From positions 124,001 through 188,000 of the forward strand of contig NW_027488623.1 in assembly GCF_050948215.1 (NCBI RefSeq): a stretch of 64,000 bases of DNA. Direction: 5' to 3'. Shown in pieces: positions 51,121 to 64,000 of this stretch. Positions within the stretch are counted from its first letter, which is position 1, and every line of letters begins with the position of its first letter. The DNA is from Halictus rubicundus. Its lineage: Eukaryota; Arthropoda; Insecta; Hymenoptera; Halictidae. The notes beneath the pieces are model-generated. The model had not been told where the DNA came from. It searched no databases and saw nothing but the letters and a program-made list of their open reading frames with translations. The translations under genes were made by a program, and so were the position numbers.

Positions 51121-52704
51121 GGATAGGATAGGATAGAGGATAGGATAGGATAGAGGATAGGATAGAAGATAGGATCGGATAGAGGATAGGAAAGGATAGA
51201 GTATAGGATAGGGGATTGGATAGGATAGAGGATAGGATAGGATAGAGGATAGGATACGATAGAGGATACGATAGGATAGGATAGAGGATAGGATAGGATA
51301 GAGGATAGGATAGGATAGAGGATAGGATAGGATAGAGGATAGGATATGATAGAGGATAGGATAGGGTAGAGGATAGGATAGGATAGAGGATAGGATAGGA
51401 TAGAGGATAGGATCGGATAGAGGATAGGATAGGGGATTGGATAGGATAGAGGATAGGATAGGATAGAGGATACGATAGGATAGGATAGAGGATAGGATGG
51501 GATAGAGGATAGGATAGGATAGAGGATAGGATAGGGTTGAGGATAGGATAGGATAGAGGATAGGATAGAAGATAGGATCGGATAGAGGATAGGGTAGACG
51601 ATTGGATAGGATAGAGTATAGGATAGGGGATTGGATAGGATAGAGGATAGGATAGGATAGAGGATAGGATAGGATAGAGGATAGGATAGAAGATAGGATC
51701 GGATAGAGGATAGGAAAGGATAGAGTATAGGATAGGGGATTGGATAGGATAGAGGATAGGATAGGATAGAGGATAGGATACGATAGAGGATACGATAGGA
51801 TATGATAGAGGATAGGATAGGGTAGAGGATAGGATAGGATAGAGGATAGGATAGGATAGAGGATAGGATCGGAGAGAGGATAGGATAGGGGATTGGATAG
51901 GATAGAGGATAGGATAGGATAGAGGATACGATAGGATAGGATAGAGGATAGGATAGGATAGAGGATAGGATAGGATAGAGGATAGGATAGGATAGAGGAT
52001 AGGATATGATAGAGGATAGGATAGGGTAGAGGATAGGATAGGATAGAGGATAGGATAGGATAGAGGATAGGATCGGATAGAGGATAGGATAGGGGATTGG
52101 ATAAGATAGAGGATAGGATAGGATAGAGAATAGGATAAGATAGAGGATAGGATAGGATAGAGGATAGGAAAGGATAGAGGATAGGATAGGGGATTGGGTA
52201 GGATAGAGGATAGGAGACGATATGAGGATACGATAGGATAGGATAGAGGGTAGGATAGGATAGAGGATAGGATAGGATAGAGGATAGGATAGGATAGAGG
52301 ATAGGATATGATTGAGGATAGGATAGGATAGAGGATAGGTTCGGAAAGAAGATAGGATAGGATAGAGGATACGATAGGATATTATAGAGGATAGGATGGG
52401 ATAGAGGATTGGATAGTATAGAGGATAGGATATGATAGAGGATAGGATAGGATAGAGGATAGGATAGGATAGAGGATAGGATAGGATAGGATAGAGGATA
52501 CGATAGGATAGGATAGAGGATAGGATAGGATAGAGGATTGGATAGGATAGAGGATAGGATAAGATAGAGGATAGGATAGGATAGAGGATAGGATAAGATA
52601 GAGGATAGGATAGGATTGAGGATAGGATAGGGGATTGGATAGGATAGAGGATAGGATAGGATAGAGGATAGGATAAGATAGAGGATAGGATAGGATAGAG
52701 GATA

Positions 52705-53670
52705 AGATAGAGGATTGGACAGGACAGAGGATAGGATAGGATAGAGGATAGGATAGTATAGAGGATAGGATAGGATAGAGGATAGGATAGGGTAGAGGAT
52801 AGGATAGGATAGAGGATAGGATAGGATAGAAGATAGGATATGATAGAGGATACGATATTATAGAGGATACGATAGGATAGGGTAGAGGATAGGATAGGAT
52901 AGAAGATAGGATCGGATAGAGGATAGGATAGGGGATTGGATAGGATAGAGGATAGGAGACGATATGAGGATAGGATAGGATAGAGAATAGGATAGGATAG
53001 ATGATATCATAGGAAAGAGGATAGGATATGATAGAGCATACGATATTATACAGGATCGGATAGGATAGAGGATCGGATAGGATAGAGGATTGGATAGGAT
53101 AGAGGATACGATACTATAGAGGATAGGATAGAGAATATGATACGGTAGACCATAGGGGATTGGATCGTAAACAGGATAGGAGACGGTAGAGGATAGGATA
53201 GAATAGGATAGAGAATAAGATAGGATAGAGGATAGGTTAGGATAGACGATAGTATAGGATAGAGGATAGGATAGGATAGAGGATAGGATAGGATAGAGGA
53301 TAGGATAGGATAGGATAGAGAATAGGATAGGATAGAGGATAGGACAGGACAGAGGATAGGATAGGATAGAGGATAGGATAGGATAGAGGATAGGATGGGA
53401 TAGAGGATAGGATACGATAGAGGATAGGATAGGATAGAGGATAGGATAGGATAGAGGATAGGTTAGGGTAGAGGATAGGATAGGATAGAGGATAGGATAG
53501 GATAGAAGATAGGATCGGATAGAGGATAGGGTATAGGATTGGATAGGATAGAGTAAAGGATAAGATAGAGGATAGGATAGGATAGAGGACAGGATAGGGT
53601 AGAGGATAGGATAGGATAGAGGATAGGATAGGATAGAGGATAGGATGGGATAGAGGATAGGATAGGATAG
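52705..53670. repeat. Higher-order repeat R8, copy 2
   Basis: Second copy of 50170-51120, with cassette at 53139 and one additional 17-bp unit. Between the R8 copies lies a local repeat with about 524-bp spacing (GAAGATAGGATCGG at 51165 and 51689). Confidence 0.75.
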
Positions 53671-56600
53671 AGGATAGGATAGGATACCAGATAGGATAGG
53701 AAAGAGGATAGGATGGGATAGAGGATAGGATAGGATAGAGGATAGGATAAGATAGAGGATAGGATAGGATAGAGGATAGGATAGGGTTGAGGATAGGGTA
53801 GGATAGAGGATAGGATAGGATAGAGGATAGGATCTGATAGAGGATAGGATAGGGGATTGGATAGGATAGAGGATAGGATAGGATAGAGGATACGATAGGA
53901 TAGGATAGAGGATAGGATAGGGTTGAGGATAGGATAGAATAGAGGATAGGATAGAAGATAGGATCGGATAGAGGATAGGGTAGAGGATTGGATAGGATAG
54001 AGGATAGGATAGGATAGAGAATAGGATAAGATAGAGGATAGGATAGGATAGAGGATAGGAAAGGATAGAGTATAGGATAGGGGATTGGATAGGATAGAGG
54101 ATAGGATAGGATAGAGGATAGGATAGGATAGAGGATAGGATAGGATAGAGGATAGGTTAGGATAGATGATAGGATATGATAGGGTAGAGGATAGGATAGG
54201 ATAGAGGATAGGATAGGATAGAAGATAGGATCGGATAGAGGATGGGATAGGATAGAGAATAGGATAGGATAGAGGATAGGATAGGATAGATGATAGGATA
54301 GGATAGAGGATACGATAGGATAGGATAGAGAATAGGATAGGATAGAGGATAGGACAGGACAGAGGATAGGATAGGATAGAGGATAGGATAGTATAGAGGA
54401 TAGGATAGGATAGAGGATAGGATAGGATAGAGGATAGGATAGGATAGAGGATAGGATAGGATAGAGGATAGGATATGATTGAGGATAGGATAGGATAGAG
54501 GATAGGTTCGGATAGAAGATAGGATAGGATAGAGGATACGATAGGATATTATAGAGGATAGGATAGGATAGAGCATAGGATACGATAGAGGATAGGATAG
54601 GGGATTAGATAGGATAGAGGATAGGATAGGACAGATGATATTATAGAAATGAGGATAGGATATGATAGAGGATACGATATTACAGAGGATAGGATAGGAT
54701 AGAGGGTCGGATAGGATAGAGGATTGGATAGGATAGAGGATACGATACTATAGAGGATAGGATAGAGAATATGATACGGTAGACCATAGGGGATTGGATC
54801 GTATACAGGATAGGAGACGGTAGAGGATAGGATAGGATAGGATAGAGAATAGGATAGGATAGAGGATAGGTTAGGATAGAAGATAGGATAGGATAGAGGA
54901 TAGGATAGTATAGAGGATAGGATATAAAAGAGGATAGGATAGAATAGAGGATAGGATACGATAGAGGATACGATAGGATAGGATAGAGCATAGGATAGGA
55001 TAGAGGATAGGATAGGATAGAGGATAGGATAGGATAGAGGATAGAATAGGATAGAGGATAGGATATGATAGAGGATAGAATAGGAGAGAGGATAGGATAG
55101 GATAGAAGATAGGATCGGATAGAGGATAGGATAGAGGATTGGATAGGATAGAGGATAGGATAAGATAGAGGATAGGATAGGGGATTGGGTAGGATAGAGG
55201 ATAGGAGACGATATGAGGATACGATAGGATAGGATAGAGGGTAGGATAGGATAGAGGGTAGGATAGGATAGAGGATAGGATAGGATAGAGGATAGGATAT
55301 GATTGAGGATAGGATAGGATAGAGGATAGGTTCGGATAGAAGATAGGATAGGATAGAGCATAGGATACGATAGAGGATAGGATAGGATAGAGCATAGGAT
55401 TCGATAGAGGATAGGATAGGGGATTAGATAGGATAGAGGATAGGATAGGACAGATGATATTATAGGAATGAGGATAGGATATGATAGAGGATACGATATT
55501 ATATGTAGACGATACGATAGGATAGGATAGAGAATAGGTTAGGATAGAGGATAGGACAGGACAGAGGATAGGATAGGATAGAGGATAGGATAGTATAGAG
55601 GATAGGATAGGATAGAGGATAGGATAGGGTAGAGGATAGGATAGGATAGAGTATAGGATAGGATAGAAGATAGGATCGGATAGAGGATAGGATAGGATAG
55701 AGGATAGGATAGGATAGAGGATAGGATAGGATAGAGGATAGGATAGGATGGAGGATAGGATAGGATAGAGGATAGGATAGGATGGAAGATAGGATAGGAT
55801 ATAGAATAGGATACGATAGAGTATAGGACATAGGATTAGATAGGATAGAGGATAGGATAGGATAGAGGATAGGATAGGATAGAGGATAGGATAGGATAGA
55901 GGATAGGATAGGATAGAGGATAGGATAGGATAGAGGATAGGATAGAGGATAGGATAGGGGATGGATAGGATAGTTGATACGATAGGGTAGAGAATAGGAT
56001 AGGGGATTGGATAGGATAGAGGATAGAATAGGATAGGATAGAGAATAGGATAGGATAGTGGATAATATAGGATAAAGGAGACCATAGACGATAAGATAGG
56101 ATAGAGGATAGGATACGACAGAGGATAGGATAGGAAAGCGGGTAGGATAGGATATAGGATTGGATAGGATAGAGGACAGGATAGGCGATTGGATAGGATA
56201 GACGATATGATAGGATAGGATAGAGAATAGGATAGGATAGAGGATAGGATAGGATAGAGGATAGGACAGGATAGAGGACAGGATAGAGGATAGAATAGAG
56301 GATAGGATAGAGGATAGGATAGGATAATGGATACGATAGGATAGAGGATAGGATAGGATAGAGGATAGGATAGGATAGGGGATAGGATAGGGTAGAGTAT
56401 AGAATAGGATGGAGGATAGGATAGGATAGAGGATAGGATAGGAATGAGGATAGGATAGGATAGAAGATAGGATAAGATAGAGAATCGGATAGGATCGGAT
56501 AGAATATAGAATAGGATAGAGGATAGGATAGGATAGAGGATAGGATAGGATAGAGGATAGGATAGGATAGAGGATAGGATAGGATAGAGGATAGGATAGG

Positions 56601-56869
56601 ATTGAGGATAGGATAGGATAGAGGATAGGATAGAGGATAGGATAGAGGATAGGATAGGGGATAGGATAGAGGATTGGATAGGATAGAGGATAGGATAGGA
56701 TAGAGGATAGGATCGGATAGCCAATAGAATAGGATATAGGATTGGATAGGATGAAGGATAGGATAGGATAGAGGATAGGATAGGATAGAGGATAGGATAG
56801 GACAGAGGATAGGATAGGATAGAGGATAGGATAGGATAGAGGATAGGATAGGATAGAGGATACGATATT

Positions 56870-57465
56870 ATAGTGGAGAGGATCGAATAGAGGATAGGAT
56901 AGCGGATAGGATAGGATAGAGGATAGGAGACGATAGAGGATATGATAGAGGATAGTATAGGATAGAGGACAGGAGACGATAGAGGATAGGATAGGGTAGA
57001 GGATAGGATACGATAGTTTATAGGATAGAGGATAGGATAGGATAGGGGACAGGATAGAGGATTGTATAGAATAGGTGATATTATAAGATAGAGGATAGGA
57101 CAGGATAGCGGATAGGATAGGATATAGGATTGGATAGGCTAGAGGATAGGATCGGATGGAGGATAGGATAGGACAGCGGATAGGATAGGATTGAGGATAG
57201 GATAGGATAGAGGATAGGATAGGATGCAATATAGGATAGGATATAGAATAGGATACGATAGAGTATAGGACATAGGATTAGATAGGATAGAGGATAGGAT
57301 ACGATAGAGGATAGGATAGGATAGAGGATAGGATAGAGGATAGGATAGAGGATAGGATAGAGGATAGGATAGAGGATAGGATAGGGGATGGATAGGATAG
57401 TTGATACGATAGGATAGAGAATAGGATAGGGGATTGGATAGGATAGAGGATAGGATAGGATAGGA
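56870..57465. repeat. Higher-order repeat R10, copy 1
   Basis: Matches about 58400-58990 at an offset of 1529 bp. Landmarks are GGAGACGATAGAGG (56926 and 58455) and the ATAGAATAGGTGATATTATAAG neighbourhood (57061 and 58590), the latter also present at 58156. Confidence 0.7.
57324..57383. repeat. Run of 12-bp satellite units
   Basis: About five consecutive units of GGATAGAGGATA (12 bp: one pentamer plus the heptamer) instead of 17 bp. Similar short runs occur near 56283-56320, 58850-58885 and 62050-62085, all in the distal zone. Confidence 0.8.
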
Positions 57466-58399
57466 TAGAGAATAGGATAGGATAGTGGATTATATAGGAT
57501 AAAGGAGACCATAGACGATAAGATAGGATAGAGGATAGGATACGATAGAGGATAGGATAGGACAGCGGATAGGATAGGATATAGGATTGGATAGGATAGA
57601 GGATAGAATAGGGGATTGGATAGGATAGAGGATATGATAGGATAGGATAGAGAATAGGATAGGATAGAGGATAGGACAGGATAGAGGACAGGATAGTGGA
57701 TAGAATAGAAGATAGGATAGGGGATAGGATAGGGTAGAGTATAGAATAGGATAGAGGATAGGATAGGATAGAGGATAGGATAGGATAGAGGATAGCATAG
57801 GATAGAGGATAGGATAGGATAGAGGATAGGATAGGTTAGAGGATAGGATTGGATAGAAGATAGGATAGGATAGAGGATAGGATAGGATAGGATAGAGGAT
57901 AGGATAGGATAGAGGATAGGATAGGATAGAGGATAGGATAGTATAGAGGATAGGATATTATAGAGGATTGCATAGGATAGAGGAAAGGATAGGATAGGGG
58001 ATTGGATAGGATAGAGGATAGGAGACGATAGGGGATATGATAGAGGATAGTATAGGATAGAGGACAGGAGACGATAGAGGATAGGATAGGATAGAGGATA
58101 GGATACGATAGTGGATAGGATAGAGGATAGGATAGGATAGGGGACAGGATAGAGGATTGTATAGAATAGGTGATATTATAAGATAGAGGATAGGATAGGA
58201 TAGGATAGAGAATAGGATAGGATAGTGGATAATATAGGATAAAGGAGACCATAGACGATAAGATAGGATAGAGGATAGGATACGATAGAGGATAGGATAG
58301 GATAGCGGATAGGATAGGATATAGGATTGGATAGGATAGAGGATAGGATAGGAATGAGGATAGGATAGGATAGAGGATAGGACATAGGATTGGATAGGA

Positions 58400-58990
58400 T
58401 AGAGTATAGGATAGGATAGAGGATAGGATAGGATAGAGGATAGGATCGAGGATAGGAGACGATAGAGGATATGATAGAGGATAGTATAGGATAGAGGACA
58501 GGAGACGATAGAGGATAGGATAGGATAGAGGATAGGATACGATAGTGGATAGGATAGAGGATAGGATAGGATAGGGGACAGGATAGAGGATTTTATAGAA
58601 TAGGTGATATTATAAGATAGAGTATAGGACAGGATAGCGGATAGGATAGGATATAGGATTGGATAGGCTAGAGGATAGGATAGGATGGAGGATAGGATAG
58701 GATAGCGGATAGGATAGGATTGAGGATAGGATAGGATAGAGGATAGGATAGGATGGAATATAGGATAGGATATAGAATAGGATACGATAGAGTATAGGAC
58801 GTAGGATTTGATAGGATAGAGGATAGGATACGATAGAGGATAGGATAGGATAGAGGATAGGATAGAGGATAGGATAGAGGATAGGATAGGGGATGGATAG
58901 GATAGTTGATACGATAGGATAGAGAATAGGATAGGGGATTGGATAGGATAGAGGACAGGATAGGATAGGATTGAGAATAGGATACGATAG
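58400..58990. repeat. Higher-order repeat R10, copy 2
   Basis: Second copy of 56870-57465, with small substitutions such as GGATTTTATAG against GGATTGTATAG. Confidence 0.7.
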
Positions 58991-59326
58991 AGTATAGGAC
59001 ATAGGATTGGATAGAGGATAGGATAGGATAGAGGATAGGATAGGATAGAGGATAGGATAGGATAGAGGATAGGATAGGATAGAGGATAGGATAGGATAGA
59101 GGATAGGATAGGATAGAGGATAGGATAGGATAGAGGAAAGGATAGAGGATAGGATGGAGGATATGATAGGATAGGATAGAGGATAGGATAGGATAGAGGA
59201 TAGGATAGGATAGAGGATAGGATAGGATAGAGGATAGGATAGGATAGAGGATAGGATAGGATAGAGGATAGGATAGGATAGAGGATAGGATAGGATAGAG
59301 GATAGGATAGGATAGAGGATAGGATA

Positions 59327-60551
59327 TTATAGAGGATTGGATAAGATAGAGGAAAGGATAGGATAGGGGATTGGATAGGATAGAGGATAGGAGACGATAT
59401 AGGATATGATAGAGGATAGTATAGGATAGAGGACAGGAGACGATAGAGGATAGGATAGGATAGAGGATAGGATAGGATAGGATAGAGGATAGGATAGGAT
59501 CGAGGATTGGATTGGATAGAGGATAGGATAGGGGATAGGATAGAGGATTGGATAGGATAGATGATAGGATAGGATAGAGGATAGGATCGGATAGCGGATA
59601 GAATAGGATATAGGATTGGATAGGATGAAGGATAGGATAGGATAGAGGATAGGATAGGATAGAGGATAGGATCGGATAGCGGATAGAATAGGATATAGGA
59701 TTGGATAGGATGAAGGATAGGATAGGATAGAGGATAGGATAGGATAGAGGATAGGATAGGATAGAGGATAGGATAGGATAGAGGATAGGATAGGATAGAG
59801 GATAGGATAGGATAGAGGATAGGATAGGATAGCATAGGATAGAGGATAGGACAGAGGATAGGATAGGATAGAGGATAGTTTAGGAATGAGGATAGGATAG
59901 GATAGAGGATAGGATAGGATAGAACATAGAATAGGATAGAGGATAGGGTAGGATAGAGGATACGATATGATAGAGGATAGGATAGGATAGAGGGTAGGAT
60001 ATAGGATTGGATAGGATAGAGGATAGGATACGATAGTGGATAGGATAGAGGATAGCATAGGATAGAGGATAGGATAGAGGATAGGATAGGATAGAAGATA
60101 GGATAGGATAGGATAGAGGATTGGATTGGATAGAGGATAGGATATAGGATTGGATAGGATAGAGGATAGGATACGATAGTGGATAGGATAGAGGATAGGA
60201 TAGGGTAGAGGATATTATAGGATAGAGGATAGGATAGGATAGGATAGAGTATAGGATAGGATAGAGGGTACGATATTATAGAGGATATTATAGGATAGAG
60301 GAAACGATAGGGTATTGAATAGGATAGAGCATAGGATAAAGAATAGGATAGGATAGAGGATAGGATAGGGGATTGGATAGGATGAAGGATAGGATAGGAT
60401 AGAGGATAGGATAGGATAGAGGATAGGATAGGATAGAGGATAGGATACGATAGAAGATAGGATAGGATAGAGGATAGGATAGGGGATTGGATAGGATAGA
60501 GTATAGGATAGGATAGGATAGAGGATACGATATTATAGAGGATAGGATAGG
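59327..60551. repeat. Higher-order repeat R9, copy 1
   Basis: Matches 62708-64000. The offset is 3381 bp up to about 59700 and 3449 bp from about 59830 onward; the 68-bp change equals four 17-bp units. Just upstream (about 59165-59325) there are roughly nine perfect 17-bp units in a row. Confidence 0.8.
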
Positions 60552-62707
60552 ATGGAGGATAGGATCGGATAGAGGATAGGATAGGGGATTGGATAGGATA
60601 GAGGAAAGGATAGGATAGAGGATAGGATAGGATAGCGGATAGGATAGGGGATTGGATAGGATAGAGAATAGGATAGGATGGATGATATTAAGGATAGAGG
60701 ACAGGATAGGATAGAGGATACGATATTATAGAGGAGAGGATCGAATAGAGGAAAGGATAGCTTATAGGATAGGATAGAGTATAGAATAGGATAGAGGATA
60801 TGATAGGATAGAGGATAGAATAGGATTGAGGATAGGATAGGATAGAGGATACGATATTATAGTGGAGAGGATCGAATAGAGGATAGGATAGCGGATAGGA
60901 TAGGATAGAGGATATGATAGGATAGGATAGAGGATAGGATAGGATCGAGGATTGGATTGGATAGAGGATAGGATATAGGATTGGATAGGATAGAGCATAG
61001 GATACGATAGTGGATAGGATAGAGGATAGGATAGGATAGAGGATAGGATCGGATAGCGGTTAGGATAGGGGATTGGATAGGATAGAGGATAGAATAGGAT
61101 AGAGGATAGGATAGGAGCGGATAGAGCATAGTATAGGGAATTGGATAGGATACGATAGTGGATAGGATAGAGGATAGCATAGGATAGAGGATAGGATAGA
61201 GGATAGGATAGGATAGAGGATAGGATAGGAATGAGGATAGGATAGGATAGAGGATAGGATAAGATAGATACTCGGATAAGATCGGATAGAACGTAGAATA
61301 GGATAGAGGATAATATAGGATAGAGGATAGGATAGGATAGAGGATAGGATAGGATACAGGATAGGGTAGGATAGAGGATAGGATAGGATAGAGGATAGGA
61401 TAGGATAGAGGATTGGATTGGATAGAGGATAGGATATAGGATTGGATAGGATAGAAGATAGGATACGATAGTGGATAGGATAGAGGATAGCATAGGATAG
61501 AGGATAGGATAGAGGATAGGATAGGATAGAGGATAGGATAGGATAGAGGATAGGATAGGATAGGATAGAGGATTGGATTGGATAGAGGATAGGATATAGG
61601 ATTGGATAGGATAGAGGATAGGATACGATAGTGGATAGGATAGAGGATAGGATAGGATAGAGGATAGGATAGGATAGAGGATAGGATAGGGGATTAGATA
61701 GGATAAAGTATAGGATAGGATAGGATAGAGGATACGATATTATAGAGGATAGGATAGGATAGAGGATAGGATCGGATAGAGGATAGGATAGGGGATTGGA
61801 TAGGATAGAGGAAAGGATAGGATAGAGGATAGGATAGGATAGCGGATAGGATAGGGGATTGGATAGGATAGAGAATAGGATAGGATGGATGATATTAAGG
61901 ATAGAGAACAGGATAGGATAGAGGATACGATATTATAGAGGAGGGGATCGAATAGAGGAAAGGATAGCGGATAGGATAGGATAGAGTATAGAATAGGATA
62001 GAGGATATGATAGGATAGAGGATAGAATAGGATTGAGGATAGGATAGGATAGAGGATAGGATAGAGGATAGGATAGAGGATAGGATAGGGGATGGATAGG
62101 ATAGTTGATACGATAGGATAGAGAATAGGATAGGGGATTGGATAGGATAGAGGATAGGATAGGATAGGATAGATAATAGGATAGGGGATTGGATAGGATA
62201 GAGGATAGGATAGGATAGGATAGATAATAGGATAGGATAGTGGATAATATAGGATAAAGGAGACCATATACGATAAGATAGGATAGAGGATAGGATACGG
62301 TAGAGGATAGGATAGGATAGCGGATAGGATAGGATATAGGATTGGAGAGGATAGAGGATAGGATAGGGGATTGGATAGGATAGAGGATATGATAGGATAG
62401 GATAGAGAATAGGATAGGATAGAGGATAGGACAGGATAGAGGACAGGATAGAGGATAGAATAGAGGATAGGATAGAGGATAGGATAGGATAGCGGATAGG
62501 ATAGGATAGAGGATAGGATAGGATATAGGAATGGATAGGATAGATGATAGGATACAATAGAGGATAGGATAGGATAGAGGATGGGATAGGGGATTGGATA
62601 GGATAGAGTATAGGATAGGATAGCGGATAGGATAGGATAGAGGATAGGATAGGATAGAGGATAGGATAGGATAGAGGATAGGATAGGATAGAGGATAGGA
62701 TAGGATA

Positions 62708-64000
62708 TTATAGAGGATTGGATAGGATAGAGGAAAGGATAGGAGAGGGGATTGGATAGGATAGAGGATAGGAGACGATATAGGATATGATAGAGGATAG
62801 TATAGGATAGAGGACAGGAGACGATAGAGGATAGGATAGGATAGAGGATAGGATAGGATAGGATAGAGGATAGGATAGGATCGAGGATTGGATTGGATAG
62901 AGGATAGGATAGGGGATAGGATAGAGGATTGGATAGGATAGAGGATAGGATAGGATAGAGGATAGGATCGGATAGCGGATAGAATAGGATATAGGATTGG
63001 ATAGGATGAAGGATAGGATAGGATAGAGGATAGGATAGGATAGAGGATAGGATCGGATAGCGGATAGAATAGGATATAGGATTGGATAGGATGAAGGATA
63101 GGATAGGATAGAGGATAGGATAGGATAGAGGATAGGATAGGATAGAGGATAGGATAGGATAGAGGATAGGATAGGATAGAGGATAGGATAGGATAGAGGA
63201 TAGGATAGGATAGAGGATAGGATAGGATAGAGGATAGGATAGGATAGAGGATAGGATAGGATAGAGGATATTATAGGATAGCATAGGATAGAGGATAGGA
63301 CAGAGGATAGGATAGGATAGAGGATAGTTTAGGAATGAGGATAGGATAGGATAGAGGATAGGATAGGATAGAACATAGAATAGGATAGAGGATAGGGTAG
63401 GATAGAGGATACGATATGATAGAGGATAGGATAGGATAGAGGGTAGGATATAGGATTGGATAGGATAGAGGATAGGATACGATAGTGGATAGGATAGAGG
63501 ATAGCATAGGATAGAGGATAGGATAGAGGATAGGATAGGATAGAAGATAGGATAGGATAGGATAGAGGATTGGATTGGATAGAGGATAGGATATAGGATT
63601 GGATAGGATAGAGGATAGGATACGATAGTGGATAGGATAGAGGATAGGATAGGGTAGAGGATATTATAGGATAGAGGATAGGATAGGATAGGATAGAGTA
63701 TAGGATAGGATAGAGGGTACGATATTATAGAGGATATTATAGGATAGAGGAAACGATAGGGTATTGGATAGGATAGAGCATAGGATAAAGAATAGGATAG
63801 GATAGAGGATAGGATAGGGGATTGGATAGGATGAAGGATAGGATAGGATAGAGGATAGGATAGGATAGAGGATAGGATAGGATAGAGGGTAGGATACGAT
63901 AGAAGATAGGATAGGATAGAGGATAGGATAGGGGATTGGATAGGATAGAGTATAGGATAGGATAGGATAGAGGATACGATATTATAGAGGATAGGATAGG
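62708..64000. repeat. Higher-order repeat R9, copy 2 (runs off the window)
   Basis: Second copy of 59327-60551. The perfect run at about 63095-63267 is four units longer than its counterpart. The copy is still matching at the last base of the window. Confidence 0.8.

Larger units (their letters stand above)
22593..64000. repeat. Right arm of 17-bp satellite array
   Basis: Same 17-bp satellite as the left arm, in the same orientation, running to the window edge. It divides roughly into zones by variant content: 22.6-30 kb shares left-arm variants; 30-47 kb is marked by AGAGGGGTTTGG, GCGGAAAGG and ATGATATTATAGG; 47-55 kb is closest to the pure consensus and rich in GAAGATAGGATCGG; 55-64 kb is marked by ATATAGGATTGG, GATAGCGG, GGAGACGATAG and 12-bp units. 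Stretches outside the duplication blocks listed separately hold the same satellite and nothing else that I can recognise. Confidence 0.97.

Noticed and set aside
22593..64000. CRISPR array
   Set aside because: There are no unique spacers between repeats. Units are contiguous and the context is an animal retrotransposon in a satellite.

Overview
The window is eukaryotic heterochromatin-like DNA: a very large tandem satellite interrupted once by a nearly complete LTR retrotransposon. I see no host gene, tRNA, rRNA or CRISPR array. About 56.5 kb of the 64 kb is satellite and about 7.5 kb is the element. The element is of the BEL/Pao superfamily, which is known only from animals. Its Gag (DUF1759-like) and Pol are most like insect elements as I remember them, so an arthropod, probably insect, genome is the best guess; the species cannot be read from the sequence.

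Layout. 1-15102: left satellite arm. 15103-22587: BEL/Pao element on the minus strand, with 840-bp LTRs at 15103-15942 (3' LTR) and 21748-22587 (5' LTR), a primer-binding site at 21728-21744, a gag-pol frame at 21390-16393, and a C-terminal pol tail at 16392-16102 separated from it by one in-frame TGA. A 5-bp target-site duplication GTGGC flanks the element at 15098-15102 and 22588-22592. 22593-64000: right satellite arm, still satellite at the window edge.

Satellite. The dominant unit is 17 bp, GGATAGGATAGAGGATA on the plus strand, built as pentamer + pentamer + heptamer (GGATA, GGATA, GAGGATA). The consensus has no cytosine on this strand, so the array is strongly strand-asymmetric. Unit lengths of 12 and 22 bp (one pentamer fewer or more) are scattered through it. 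Diagnostic variant blocks (GATACGAT, GATCGG, GGTAGACGAT and others) recur in fixed order and reveal large nested duplications at offsets of about 0.95, 1.5, 1.6, 1.67, 2.5, 3.4, 3.6, 4.3, 4.7 and 6.2 kb. The array is therefore a mosaic of higher-order repeats.

The two components explain each other's history. The element sits inside one copy of a 1.67-kb tandem higher-order repeat, and the neighbouring copy still holds the uninterrupted target site at 24274-24278. The two LTRs differ at only two positions that I could find by eye, so the insertion is recent. The very long minus-strand reading frames in the satellite (up to 1,240 codons) follow from a 17-bp unit whose C-rich strand lacks stop codons in every frame, and they are not annotated as genes.

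I did not find a previously undescribed enzymatic or defence system. The most interesting items are the filled/empty insertion-site pair, the frame-independent 17-residue repeat peptide, and the duplication mosaic. All repeat boundaries are eye-aligned and uncertain by tens of bases.
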